Positions 1 through 11,218 of a stretch of 64,000 bases of DNA are shown in pieces (positions within the stretch are counted from its first letter, which is position 1; each line of letters opens with the position of its first letter). The DNA is from Streptomyces peucetius. GTDB taxonomy: Bacteria > Actinomycetota > Actinomycetes > Streptomycetales > Streptomycetaceae. A program made the position numbers and the translations under genes. The notes beneath the pieces were generated by a model, which made no database searches, was not told the origin of the DNA, and saw only the letters and a program-made list of their open reading frames with translations. The stretch spans positions 5,580,001-5,644,000 of the forward strand of contig NZ_CP107567.1 in the NCBI RefSeq assembly GCF_025854275.1, in the 5' to 3' direction.

Positions 1-1046
1 TTCGCGCCGTCGCCGTACGTCATGCAGAAGCAGCTGTCGGACCAGAAGGCGTTGACGTAGTTGTTGCCGTAGTGGACCCGGGAGTAGGCGCCCACGCCGT
101 CACCGCGGATGCCGCTGCGGCCGTGCACGTTCTTGAAGTAGTCCCAGGTGAGGGCCGCGCCGTAGTGCGCGTCGGCGCCCGCCGTCTCGGCGTTCGAGGG
201 CGAGCCGTTGCCCCAGATGTCGTCCGGCCCGGAGAAGAGTGTGCCGGTGCCGGAGGTCCGGCCGCCCAGGTTGTACGTCTTGTGGTCGCCGCGGTTCGTG
301 TCGGTGAGCGTGTACGACGGGGCCGTGCCGAGGGTGACCTGGCCGCTGTACTGGGTGTTGCCCGTGCCGTTGTGGATCGCCTGCCACTCGAAGAGCTTCT
401 CGCCGGTGGCGGCGTCGGTCACGACGTGCAGCTCGTTCGGGGTGCCGTCGTGCTGGAGGCCGCCGACCACGGTCTCGTAGGCGAGGGTCGGGGTGCCCGT
501 ACCCATCCAGACGACCTTGCGGGGCGCCCGCTCGGCCTCCGTGTCCTTCGAGCCCTCGGCCCTGGCGACGCCGAGGGCCTGCTTCTCGGCGGTGGCCGGC
601 GCGACGTCGGCGCGGGTGTCGACGTTCCTCAGGGCGGCGCGGTTCGCCTTGGTGACCGCCTCGGTCGCACCCGTCGCGGACTGGGCGACCACGAGGTCGC
701 CGCCGAGGACCGGCAGGCCCTCGTAGGTGCGCTCGTAGCGGGTGTGCGTCGTGCCGTCGCGGTCCTGGGTGACGTCCCGGACGACGAGCTTCTCCTTGGC
801 GGAGAGGCCGATTTCCTTCGCGGTGGCGGCCGTCGTGGCGGACGCCTCGCGTATCAGCTCCGCGCGCTGGGAGGGGGACAGGTTCTTGGGGAGCGCGCCG
901 GGGTCGGCCTTGCCCGCCTGCGCCGCGGCGGGGGCCGACGGCTGGGCGGCGGCGGAGGTTCCGGTCTGGAAGCCGACCGCGAGCATGGCGGCAGTGGCAA
1001 CGAGAGCTCCGGTCGCGGTGGCGCGCCGGCGATGCGTGGGTCTCAC
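1..1046 (-). CDS. M4 (thermolysin-like) neutral metalloprotease, N-terminal part
   Basis: Secreted zinc endopeptidase precursor, cut by the window edge after about 348 residues. The GTG start at 1046 has a GAAGGAG ribosome site about 6 nt upstream. Residues 1-35 form a signal peptide: a basic THRRRAT stretch, then a hydrophobic segment ending in ASAAAQ-like sequence. An inhibitory propeptide of the FTP/PepSY kind follows (KEIGLSAKEKLVVRD, THTRYERTYEGLPVLGGD, KANRAALRNVDT). The mature protease begins near SGTGTLFSGPDDIWGNG and runs into HYGAALTWDYFKNVHGRSG and YSRVHYGNNYVNAFW, the typical start of the M4 catalytic domain. The zinc-binding HExxH motif would lie just beyond position 1, so activity cannot be checked. 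The 5' region up to 1504 should contain its promoter. Family assignment is confident. Confidence 0.93.
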   Translation of the reverse strand, partial: MRPTHRRRATATGALVATAAMLAVGFQTGTSAAAQPSAPAAAQAGKADPGALPKNLSPSQRAELIREASATTAATAKEIGLSAKEKLVVRDVTQDRDGTTHTRYERTYEGLPVLGGDLVVAQSATGATEAVTKANRAALRNVDTRADVAPATAEKQALGVARAEGSKDTEAERAPRKVVWMGTGTPTLAYETVVGGLQHDGTPNELHVVTDAATGEKLFEWQAIHNGTGNTQYSGQVTLGTAPSYTLTDTNRGDHKTYNLGGRTSGTGTLFSGPDDIWGNGSPSNAETAGADAHYGAALTWDYFKNVHGRSGIRGDGVGAYSRVHYGNNYVNAFWSDSCFCMTYGDGA

Positions 1047-1504
1047 GCGGACTCCTTCTGCGAGGGGGGTACCGGTCGGCTGGGTGGGCCGGCCGGGCAG
1101 AGCATGCGGAGCGGTGGTGCGTGGATCGCAGGAAGAGTGACAGCCGTGAACGCTTTCTGTCAGGGGCGCGACAAGAAGTTGGCCGGAATTCGTTCGTTGC
1201 CCGATAGGTCATGTTCGTTAAGCGGACGTTTCGCGGGCCGTTGCCCTGGTGGGCGGTCCATTCGCCCGGGCCTGTCCCATAGAGCGAACGGAAGTTCACA
1301 CGGAAGTCTGCCTCTGTGAAGACGGTGTTGAACGGAACGGGGCTTCCGGTGGGGGCGGCTGCGACCGGTGTGGCTCATTCCGCACCGCGCGCGGCGCGCT
1401 GCGGGCGCGCCGTTGCACCGACACTGCCGACCCGGTGCCGGGGCGCTTCCCTGGCGGCATCGCCCGTGCCCCGGCCGCGCCGCCCGTCCCGGCGGCGCCC
1501 CGGC
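1047..1504. other. Intergenic: upstream region of the protease gene
   Basis: About 460 bp lie between the start of the M4 protease and the stop of the ABC exporter gene, both on the minus strand. The stretch 1130-1290 is less GC-rich than its surroundings, as expected for a promoter region. I could not settle on a convincing -35/-10 pair. The reading frames that cross it on both strands have no recognisable protein features. Confidence 0.5.
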
Positions 1505-3400
1505 TCAGCCGACCACGCTGTCCCGCCACGCCCGGTGCAGGCCCGCGAACCGGCCCTCGCCGGCGATCAGTTCGTCAGGCGCGCCGTCCTCGACGATCCG
1601 GCCGTGCTCCATCACCAGCACCCGGTCCGCGATCTCGACCGTCGACAGCCGGTGCGCGATCACCACCGCCGTACGGCCCTCCAGGACCGTGTCCATCGCC
1701 CGCTGCACCGCCCGCTCGCCGGGAATGTCCAGCGAACTCGTCGCCTCGTCGAGGATCAGCACCGCCGGGTCGGCGAGCAGTGCCCGGGCGAAGGCCACCA
1801 ACTGCCGCTGCCCCGCCGAGATCCGGCCGCCGCGCTTGCGCACGTCCGTGTCGTACCCCTCGGGCAGGGAAGCGATGAAGTCGTGGGCGCCGATCGCCTT
1901 CGCCGCCTGCTCGATGTCCGCCCGGGACGCCTCCGGCCGCCCGATCGCGATGTTCTCCGCGACCGTCCCGGAGAACAGGAAAGCCTCCTGGGTCACCATC
2001 ACCACTCCGCGCCGCAGTTCGGGCACGGCGAGATCGCGCAGGTCGGTGCCGTCCAGCAGCACCCGGCCATCGGTCGGGTCGTAGAAGCGGGCCAGCAGCT
2101 TGGCCAGCGTCGACTTGCCGGCGCCGGTCGAGCCGACGACCGCGACGGTCTGCCCGGCCGGGATGGTCAGGTCGAAGCGGGGCAGCACCTCCCCGCCCGT
2201 ACGGTAGGCGAAGCGGACCTGCTCGAACACGACCTCGCGGCCCGGCCTGCCGGACTCCCGCTCCGGCAGGGCGCGGGGCTCGCGCGCCTCCCGCACCGTC
2301 GGTGTCTGGGCCAGCAGGCCCGCGATCTTCTCCAGCGAAGCGGCCGCCGACTGGTAGGAGTTGAGGAACATCCCGAGCCGGTCGATCGGGTCGTACAGCC
2401 GCCGCAGATACAGCACCGCCGCTGCCAGCACACCCAGCGCCAGCGTGCCCCCCGCGACCCGGTACGCGCCCCACAGGACCATCGCCGCGACGGCGGTGTT
2501 GGCGACGAGCCGGGAGCCGACGACATAGCGGGCCATCTCCAGCAGCGCGTCGCCGTTGCGGCGCTCATGGCGGTGGTTGAGCACCCGGAAGTCGGCGTCG
2601 TTGGCCCGCTCACGCCGGAAGGCGCGCACCGGGCGGATGCCGTTCATCGTCTCCGCGAACTTGACGATGACCGCCGCGATCGCCGTGGAGCGGTTCATGA
2701 AGACCGCCCGGGCCCGGCGCTGGTAGAGCCGTACCAGGAGGTAGAGCGGGACGAACGACGCGACGGCCATGCCGCCGATCCCTAGGTCCAGCCAGAGCAG
2801 CATCGCCGAGATGTACACGAAGGCGAGCACCACACCGATGAGCTCCTGCAGCCCCTCGCTCAGCAGCTCGCGCAGCGACTCGACATCCGTCGTCGAGCGG
2901 GAGATCAGCCGGCCGGAGGTGTACCGCTCGTGGAAGTCGACGCTCAGCGCCTGCGCGTGACGGAAGATCCGGCCGCGCAGATCGAGCAGCACGTCCTGGT
3001 TGACCCGGGCGGACGCGCGGATGAAGGCGTACTGGAACGCGCCCGCGGCCCCCGCGCACAGCGCGTACCCCACGCCGACGGCGATCAGCGGGCCGTAGTC
3101 GTGCGCGCGGAACGCCGGGACGCCGCGGTCGATCGCGTACGCCACGAGCAGCGGGCCGGACTGCACCGCCGCCTGCTGGAGGAGCAGCAGCACGGCGGCG
3201 AGCGCGACACGGGCGCGTCGGGGCGCGAGCAGCGAGCGCAGCAGCGCCCCGGTCGCGCCCGGAGGCGCCGGGAGCGCGTCCTTGTCGAACGGGTCGTCAG
3301 GGGCCGGGGCGTCGGTGCGTCCCGGGACGACGCCCGTACCGGCGGGGGCCTCGATGCCGTCGGGGGTGTCCTGGGCGGTCGTCGGGGGCGTCGTCGTCAC
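1505..3400 (-). CDS. ABC exporter subunit, permease-ATPase fusion (canonical Walker B half)
   Basis: Half-transporter of 631 residues with six transmembrane helices (residues about 55-350) and a C-terminal ATPase. It works as a heterodimer with the upstream gene, exporting an unknown substrate, perhaps a lipid, peptide or drug. Walker A is GSTGAGKST near residue 421, the Q-loop is VTQEAFLFSG, and Walker B is AVLILDEATSSLD near 545, with the catalytic Glu present. The signature is degenerate: RISAGQRQ instead of LSGGQ. The GTG start at 3400 shares the GTGA overlap with the upstream stop, so the pair is translationally coupled. A charged, Pro-rich N-terminal extension of about 50 residues precedes the first helix. 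A longer in-frame reading continues upstream but runs antisense to nothing useful; it is the other frame of the partner gene. Confidence 0.93.
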   Translation of the reverse strand: MTTTPPTTAQDTPDGIEAPAGTGVVPGRTDAPAPDDPFDKDALPAPPGATGALLRSLLAPRRARVALAAVLLLLQQAAVQSGPLLVAYAIDRGVPAFRAHDYGPLIAVGVGYALCAGAAGAFQYAFIRASARVNQDVLLDLRGRIFRHAQALSVDFHERYTSGRLISRSTTDVESLRELLSEGLQELIGVVLAFVYISAMLLWLDLGIGGMAVASFVPLYLLVRLYQRRARAVFMNRSTAIAAVIVKFAETMNGIRPVRAFRRERANDADFRVLNHRHERRNGDALLEMARYVVGSRLVANTAVAAMVLWGAYRVAGGTLALGVLAAAVLYLRRLYDPIDRLGMFLNSYQSAAASLEKIAGLLAQTPTVREAREPRALPERESGRPGREVVFEQVRFAYRTGGEVLPRFDLTIPAGQTVAVVGSTGAGKSTLAKLLARFYDPTDGRVLLDGTDLRDLAVPELRRGVVMVTQEAFLFSGTVAENIAIGRPEASRADIEQAAKAIGAHDFIASLPEGYDTDVRKRGGRISAGQRQLVAFARALLADPAVLILDEATSSLDIPGERAVQRAMDTVLEGRTAVVIAHRLSTVEIADRVLVMEHGRIVEDGAPDELIAGEGRFAGLHRAWRDSVVG

Positions 3401-5202
3401 GGTGTGTTCCCTTCGGCGGCGCTGCGTTCGGCGTCCGTGCCGGACATCAGCCAGGCGTACTCCGCGTTCGTACGCAGCAGTTCGTGGTGGGTGCCCACTG
3501 CGGCGATGCGGCCCCCCGACAGCAGCGCGACACGGTCCGCGAGCATCACCGTCGAGGGGCGGTGGGCCACCACCAGCGCGGTGGTGTCCGCGAGGACCCG
3601 GCGCAGCGCCGCCTCCACCAGCGCCTCCGTGTGGACGTCGAGCGCCGAGAGCGGGTCGTCGAGGACCAGGAAGCGCGGCCGGCCGACGACGGCACGCGCC
3701 AGCGCGAGGCGCTGGCGCTGGCCGCCGGACAGGCTGAGGCCCTGCTCGCCGACCTGGGTGGCCGCGCCGTGCGGCAGGGCGTCCACGAAGCCGGCCTGCG
3801 CGATGTCCAGGGCGCGGTGCAGCTCCGCGTCGTCGGCGCCGCCCGCGCCGCCCATCAGGACGTTCTCGCCGACGCTCGCGGAGAACAGCGTCGGCTCCTC
3901 GAAGGCGACCGACACCAGCTCCCGCAGCCGCTCGCGCGGCATGGTGGTGATGTCCTGCCCGTCGAGCGTGATCCGCCCGCCGGTCGGCTCGTACAGCCGC
4001 GGTACGAGGGCGGTGAGCGTGGTCTTGCCGCTGCCCGTGCCGCCGACGAGGGCCATCGTCTCGCCGGGGCGCACGTGCAAGTCGATGCGGGCGAGGACGG
4101 GCGCGGTGCCCGCGGGTGCGTCGGGGTAGCGGAACTCGACGCCCTCGAAGCGCAGTCCCCCGTCCGTGCCCCGGGACGGCGGCTGCGAGACGGCGTCGTA
4201 CGTCTCCTGCTCCTCCTCCGCGTCCAGCACCTCGAAGTACCGGTCCGCCGCGGTCGCCGCCTCCTGGCTCATGGCCAGCAGGAAGCCGATCGACTCGACC
4301 GGCCAGCGCAGTGCCAGAGCCGTCGAAAGGAACGCCACGAGCGTGCCGGCGGAGAGGCCGCCGTCCGCGACCTGGATCGTGCCCAGCACCAGCGCCGCGC
4401 CGATGGCGAGCTCCGGGATGATCGTGATCAGGGCCCAGACGCTGCCCAGCAGGCGGGCCTTGCCGAGTTCGGTGCCGCGCAGCCGCTCCGACAGGGCGCG
4501 GAAGGCCTCGGCCTGACTGCGGTGCCGGCCGAAGCCCTTGATGATCCGGATGCCGAGGACGCTCTCCTCGACGACGGTCGTCAGGTCCCCCACCTGGTCC
4601 TGCGCCTTCCGGGCGACCAGGGAGTACCGGGCCTCGAAGAGCGAGCAGACGAAGACCAGCGGCACGACCGGGAGCAGCAGGACGAGCCCGAGCGTCCACT
4701 CCTGCCCGAGCAGGATGACGAACCCGACGAGGATCGTGGTGCCGTTGACGAGCAGGAAGGTCAGGGGGAACGCCAGGAACATCCGCAGCAGCATCAGGTC
4801 CGTGGTGCCGCGCGAGAGCAGCTGACCCGAGGCCCACCGGTCGTGGAAGGCCACCGGGAGGCGCTGCAGATGCCGGAACAGGTCCGCCCGCATCGCCGCT
4901 TCGACGCCGGCGAGCGGCCGGGCCACCAGCCACCGCCGGAATCCGAACAGCAACGCCTCCGCGATGCCCAGCGCCAGCAGGAGCAGCGCGCCGAACCAGA
5001 CCCCGCCCGGGTCGCGGCCGGCGACCGGCCCGTCGACGATCCACTTCAGCACCAGCGGGATGACGAGGCTCAGGCACGAGGCCACGACGGCGACGAAGGC
5101 GGCGCTGAACAGACGCGTACGGACCGGCCGGACGTACGGCCACAGCCGCAGGAGCGAACGCACGGCGGAGCGGTCCCGGGTATCCGAATGTGTTGTGGGC
5201 AT
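3397..5202 (-). CDS. ABC exporter subunit, permease-ATPase fusion (degenerate Walker B half)
   Basis: First gene of a two-gene exporter operon, 601 residues. The transmembrane domain covers about residues 20-330 (LFSAAFVAVVASCLSLVIPL, LLLLALGIAEALLFG, FLAFPLTFLLVNGTTILVGF and others), then the ATPase domain. Walker A is GGTGSGKTT near 386 and the signature is canonical, LSLSGGQRQRLALARA near 490. Walker B ends LVLDDPLSALD, so the catalytic Glu is replaced by Asp. That is the mark of the degenerate half of an asymmetric heterodimeric exporter such as TM287/288, LmrCD or BmrCD. The ATG at 5202 was chosen because the protein then begins MPTTHSDTRDRSAVRSLLRL, directly before the first helix; the longer upstream reading is low-complexity. 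The stop overlaps the next start by 4 bases. Confidence 0.93.
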   Translation of the reverse strand: MPTTHSDTRDRSAVRSLLRLWPYVRPVRTRLFSAAFVAVVASCLSLVIPLVLKWIVDGPVAGRDPGGVWFGALLLLALGIAEALLFGFRRWLVARPLAGVEAAMRADLFRHLQRLPVAFHDRWASGQLLSRGTTDLMLLRMFLAFPLTFLLVNGTTILVGFVILLGQEWTLGLVLLLPVVPLVFVCSLFEARYSLVARKAQDQVGDLTTVVEESVLGIRIIKGFGRHRSQAEAFRALSERLRGTELGKARLLGSVWALITIIPELAIGAALVLGTIQVADGGLSAGTLVAFLSTALALRWPVESIGFLLAMSQEAATAADRYFEVLDAEEEQETYDAVSQPPSRGTDGGLRFEGVEFRYPDAPAGTAPVLARIDLHVRPGETMALVGGTGSGKTTLTALVPRLYEPTGGRITLDGQDITTMPRERLRELVSVAFEEPTLFSASVGENVLMGGAGGADDAELHRALDIAQAGFVDALPHGAATQVGEQGLSLSGGQRQRLALARAVVGRPRFLVLDDPLSALDVHTEALVEAALRRVLADTTALVVAHRPSTVMLADRVALLSGGRIAAVGTHHELLRTNAEYAWLMSGTDAERSAAEGNTP

Positions 5203-5586
5203 CAGGTGCGAGCCTACGAGTGACCACTGACACGGCTCACGTGGTTTTCCGCCAGGCGGAGCACACCCGGTTCGGCTTGTCGTGGCCCGGAGCGACCGGC
5301 CGGTACTTCCGCGGGAGCAGTTCGGGCCGGGCCGACCGTCCGAGCCCCGCCACGCCGTGCGGGCCCGCGTCCCGCCACGCCGTGCGGCCACCAGGCCGGC
5401 CGGGCCCACCCCGGATCAGGCGGGGCCGTGCCGGCTGGGCCCGGGTGCTTCCCGCACGCGGGGCACGTCCCGGCGCAGCGCCCGTCCACGGCCGAGGTCG
5501 CAGTGCCGTGTCAACCGATCGGACGATGCCGCTTCGAGCGCGATGGGCGATGCCGCGGGCGCCGGCCCCGCGGGAGTCTTCGGGGC
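5203..5586. other. Intergenic, exporter promoter region, otherwise featureless
   Basis: About 380 bp of very GC-rich DNA between the divergent exporter operon and the response-regulator remnant. Open frames on both strands have no recognisable motifs. No recognisable piece of a sensor kinase, the expected partner of the downstream remnant, is visible here. Confidence 0.4.
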
Positions 5587-5987
5587 ATGAAGATCGTGAA
5601 GTGCGGGCCTGATCGTCGTCGACGACCACCCCGTCGTACGGGACGGCCTGCGCGGCATGTTCGAGTCGGCGTCCGGCTTCCGGGTCCCGGGCGAGGCCGC
5701 CGACGGGGAGGAGGGTGTGGACCTCGCGCTGCGGCTCGACCCCGATGTCGTCCTGATGGTCCTGCGCATGCCCGGCGGCGGGGGAGTGGCGGCCATCGCG
5801 GAGCCGGCCCGCCGCGGCGCCCGGTCCCGGGTCCTGGTGCTCACCACGTACGACACGAACGCCGACACGCTGCCCGCCATCGAGGCCGGCGCGACGGGCT
5901 GCCTTCACCCACACCTTCGCCAAGCTCGGCGCCAAGGACCGTGCCGCCGCGGTGGCACGGGCGTACGACCGCGGCATCCTCGGCTGA
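5587..5987 (+). pseudogene. Remnant of a NarL/LuxR-type response regulator
   Basis: The receiver domain can be followed in pieces. After an ATG and MKIVK-like start the frame shifts. It then reads LIVVDDHPVVRDGLRGMF (phosphoacceptor region), GEAADGEEGVDLALRLDPDV, VLMVLRMPGGGGVAAIAE, RVLVLTTYDTNADTLPAIEAG and ATGCL. The conserved phosphoacceptor after VVLM is Val where the family has Asp. The sequence then jumps in another frame straight to THTFAKLGAKDRAAAVARAYDRGILG and a stop, which is the very end of a LuxR helix-turn-helix domain. So there is an N-terminal frameshift plus an internal deletion of roughly 80-90 codons covering the end of the receiver, the linker and most of the DNA-binding domain. 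No kinase gene is adjacent. From memory, S. coelicolor has an intact two-component pair at this locus; that point is unverified. Confidence 0.85.
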
Positions 5988-6008
5988 ACCGCCTCCTGTA
6001 CGAGCGCC

Positions 6009-8300
<2,292 letters not shown>

Positions 8301-8512
8301 CTGCCGGCCTCCCGCGGCTCGTCGGGCCCTGCTGGAGGTACTGCCAGGCCCCGGGGCTCCGGTGGAGCCGGCCCGCGGCGTCCCGGCCGCGGCGCCCCCA
8401 CTCGTGGTCCTCCCACCATTTCTGCCCGCGCCGCCCCCGTCCCAACATCGCCCGCCGGCGACGTTGCCCGCGCAGGGTGCTCGTCGTTGACCGGTACGTG
8501 AGACATGTACTG

Positions 8513-9721
8513 ATGCGGGCAGGACGCAGGGCCGCCGTCGCCCTGGCAGGGGCAGGACTGATCGCGGGCCTCGTCGGCTGCTCCGGCGGGACCTTCGGTA
8601 TCGGGGACAAGCCGGGAGTGGAGGACACGATCCGGGTGACTCCCGAGGACGGCGCGAAGAAGGTGCGCCCCGACGACACCGTCGAGGTGCGGCTGCCGAG
8701 CGGCAGGCTGGAGCGGGTCACCGTCACGCGGATCGAGGACGCCGCGAGGACCGAGGTCGAGGGCGAGATCTCCGAGAACGGTCTCCGGTGGAGACCCAAG
8801 GAGGGCAGCCGTCTGAAACCCGCCGCCAAGTACAGCGTGGACGTGGTGGCACTGGACGGCCACGGCCGCCGGGCGGCCCGCCACACGACGTTCACGACCC
8901 TGGTGCCGGAGAGCCGGTTCATCGGCTACTTCAAACCGGAGAACCGTCAGACGGTCGGCACCGGCATGATCGTTTCCTTCGCGTTCAACCGGGAGATCGA
9001 GAACCGGGCGGCCGTCGAACGCGCCATCCGCGTCAGCTCGAAGCCGCCGGTGGAGGTCGTCGGCCACTGGTTCGGCAAGGAGCGGCTCGACTTCCGTCCC
9101 CGTACCTACTGGAAACCGGGTACCGAGGTCACCGTCGACATGCGGCTGCGTGACGTGGAGGCCGCGCCCGACGTGTACGGCATCCAGGACAAGACCGTCA
9201 CCTTCACCGTCGGCCGGTCCCAGGTGTCCCGTGTCGACGCGTCGGAGCACACCATGCGGGTCGTGCGCGACGGGGAGCTGCTGGCGACGCTCCCCGTCAC
9301 CGCCGGTGCGCCGAAGACCACGACGTACAACGGGAAGATGGTGGTCACGGAGATGTACGACGTGACGCGCATGAACGGCGCGACCGTCGGCTTCACCAAG
9401 AAGGACGGCAGGAGCGAGTACGACATCAAGGACGTACCGCACGCCATCCGGCTGACCACCTCCGGCACCTTCCTGCACGGCAACTACTGGGAGCCCGCCG
9501 ACACGTTCGGCTCCACCAACGTCTCGCACGGCTGCGTGGGGCTGCGGGACGACAAGGGCGGCAGCAGCGAGTCGCCGGCCGGCTGGTTCTACGACCGGAC
9601 CCTGATCGGTGACGTGGTGGAGGTCGTCGGCTCCAAGGACAAGACGGTCGCACCGGACAACGGCCTCGGCGGCTGGAACCTGGACTGGGAGCGGTGGAAG
9701 GCGGGTTCCGCACTGCGCTGA
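8513..9721 (+). CDS. L,D-transpeptidase lipoprotein (YkuD), copy 1
   Basis: Cell-envelope enzyme that makes 3-3 crosslinks in peptidoglycan or attaches proteins; 402 residues. A basic N-terminus (MRAGRRAA) is followed by a hydrophobic stretch and the lipobox LVGCSGG, so the protein should be anchored by a diacylglyceryl-Cys near residue 24. One or two Ig-like domains (VRPDDTVEVRLPSG, PESRFIGYFKPENRQTVG) precede the catalytic YkuD domain. The catalytic motif is SHGCVGLRD with Cys about 341, preceded by HGNYW. This is the layout of mycobacterial LdtMt2-type enzymes. An alternative GTG start at 8498 is in frame; the ATG at 8513 gives a normal lipoprotein signal. The next gene is a close paralogue in tandem. 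Confidence 0.93.
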   Translation: MRAGRRAAVALAGAGLIAGLVGCSGGTFGIGDKPGVEDTIRVTPEDGAKKVRPDDTVEVRLPSGRLERVTVTRIEDAARTEVEGEISENGLRWRPKEGSRLKPAAKYSVDVVALDGHGRRAARHTTFTTLVPESRFIGYFKPENRQTVGTGMIVSFAFNREIENRAAVERAIRVSSKPPVEVVGHWFGKERLDFRPRTYWKPGTEVTVDMRLRDVEAAPDVYGIQDKTVTFTVGRSQVSRVDASEHTMRVVRDGELLATLPVTAGAPKTTTYNGKMVVTEMYDVTRMNGATVGFTKKDGRSEYDIKDVPHAIRLTTSGTFLHGNYWEPADTFGSTNVSHGCVGLRDDKGGSSESPAGWFYDRTLIGDVVEVVGSKDKTVAPDNGLGGWNLDWERWKAGSALR

Positions 9722-9892
9722 CCCCGCCGGGTCCCTCGCCGGCCTGACGCACCCGCAGATCTGGGACCGAACAGTGACGTTCGAGTGCACATGTGGTGAC
9801 CTGCGGTGTGATTGTCTATCGCCGTGCGCGCGTGAAGCGCGCGGGGGTGCAGGCCGTGGCGCTGCCAGGCCGTGCGAGGGGAGAACACGACG

Positions 9893-11143
9893 GTGAACGG
9901 GCAGCCGATATCGGGGGCATCGGCCGGAACCGGACGCTGGCGCGGGGGCGCCGCGCTGTCCGCTCTGGTCATGGGGGCGATGCTGGTACTGACCGCCTGC
10001 GGCGGGGGTGGGGGCTCCGGCAAGGGCGGTGACACGGATCCCGGCCGCAAGGACGGCAGCGGGAAGGTCGAGAACGCGGCCTCGCAGGCGGTGGTCACCA
10101 TCACGCCGAAGGACGGCGCGGACGCGGTGGCGACCAGCGGCGCGCTCAAGGTCACCGCGGCGAAGGGCAAGCTGACCACGGTCGTCGTGCAGGACGACAA
10201 GGGCACGAAGATCGACGGCAAACTGGCGGCGGACGGCGCGAGCTGGGAACCGCTGCACCATCTGGCCGGCTCGACCAAGTACAAGGTGCACGCGATCGCC
10301 GAGGACGCGGAAGGCCGGGAGTCGGCCAAGGACACGAGCTTCACCACCCTCGTGCCCGAGAACACCTTCATCGGCCACTACACGCCGGAGGACAAAACCA
10401 CCGTCGGCGTCGGCATGCCGGTCTCCATCAACTTCACCCGCGGCATCACCGAGCCGGAGGCCGTCGAGAAGGCCATCACGGTCACCACGGAGCCGTCCGT
10501 GCCGGTCGAGGGCCACTGGTTCGGCAACGACCGCCTCGACTTCCGCCCCGAGAAGTACTGGTCCCCCGGCACCAAGGTGACGGTCAGGCTCAACCTCGAC
10601 GGCGTCGAGGGCCGGCCGGGTGTGTACGGCAAGCAGGCCAAGAGCTTCTCGTTCACCATCGGCCGCAGCCAGGTCTCCACCGTCGACGCGAGCGCCAAGA
10701 CCATGAAGGTCGTGCGCGACGGCAAGGAGATCAAGAACATCCCGATCACCGCGGGCGCGCCGTCGACGACCACGTACAACGGGCAGATGGTCATCAGCGA
10801 GAAGTACAAGGTGACCCGCATGAACGGTGCCACCGTGGGCTTCGGCGGCGAGTACGACATCAAGGACGTGCCGCACGCGATGCGACTGTCCACCTCGGGC
10901 ACGTTCATCCACGGCAACTACTGGGCCTCGCCGGGCACGTTCGGCTCGGCGAACGTCAGCCACGGGTGCGTCGGGCTGCGCGACGTGCGCGGCGCGTACG
11001 ACAAGAACACCCCGTCGGCCTGGTTCTACAACAACTCGATCATCGGTGACGTGGTGATCGTGAAGAACTCCAAGGACAAGCAGATCGCCCCCGACAACGG
11101 CCTCAACGGCTGGAACATGTCCTGGGCCGAGTGGACGAAGTAG
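9893..11143 (+). CDS. L,D-transpeptidase lipoprotein (YkuD), copy 2
   Basis: Paralogue of the preceding gene, 416 residues, with the same plan: lipobox LVLTACGGG, a Gly/Ser/Asp-rich tether, Ig-like domains (VTITPKDGADAVATSG, PENTFIGHYTPEDKTTVG) and a C-terminal YkuD domain with HGNYW and SHGCVGLRD (Cys about 359). GTG 9893 is preferred because GAGGGGAG lies 8-9 nt upstream; an in-frame GTG at 9872 would place the start before that site. It is followed at once by a strong hairpin terminator. The shared segments (EGHWFG/VGHWFGKERLDFRP, TTYNGKMVV/TTYNGQMVI) show recent tandem duplication within the Streptomyces lineage. The 170-bp gap before it contains a short GCGCGC hairpin. Confidence 0.93.
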   Translation: MNGQPISGASAGTGRWRGGAALSALVMGAMLVLTACGGGGGSGKGGDTDPGRKDGSGKVENAASQAVVTITPKDGADAVATSGALKVTAAKGKLTTVVVQDDKGTKIDGKLAADGASWEPLHHLAGSTKYKVHAIAEDAEGRESAKDTSFTTLVPENTFIGHYTPEDKTTVGVGMPVSINFTRGITEPEAVEKAITVTTEPSVPVEGHWFGNDRLDFRPEKYWSPGTKVTVRLNLDGVEGRPGVYGKQAKSFSFTIGRSQVSTVDASAKTMKVVRDGKEIKNIPITAGAPSTTTYNGQMVISEKYKVTRMNGATVGFGGEYDIKDVPHAMRLSTSGTFIHGNYWASPGTFGSANVSHGCVGLRDVRGAYDKNTPSAWFYNNSIIGDVVIVKNSKDKQIAPDNGLNGWNMSWAEWTK

Positions 11144-11154
11144 CACACCCCGCC

Positions 11155-11187
11155 GGGCCCGGTGCTGTGAGCAACAGCACCGGGCCC
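11155..11187 (+). terminator. Strong hairpin terminator after the L,D-transpeptidase pair
   Basis: Perfect 14-bp inverted repeat: left arm GGGCCCGGTGCTGT at 11155-11168, 5-nt loop, right arm at 11174-11187. There is no T-tract, which is normal for Streptomyces. It lies 12 bp after the stop and before the enoyl-CoA hydratase start. Confidence 0.85.
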
Positions 11188-11218
11188 GCTCGCGTTAACG
11201 CGGACTAACCTTCGCCCC

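Noticed and set aside
1505..5233. Single 1242-residue minus-strand reading that would fuse both exporter subunits
   Set aside because: Only the second half is coding in that frame; the first half is the wrong frame of the partner gene. The GTGA overlap at 3397-3400 marks two genes.
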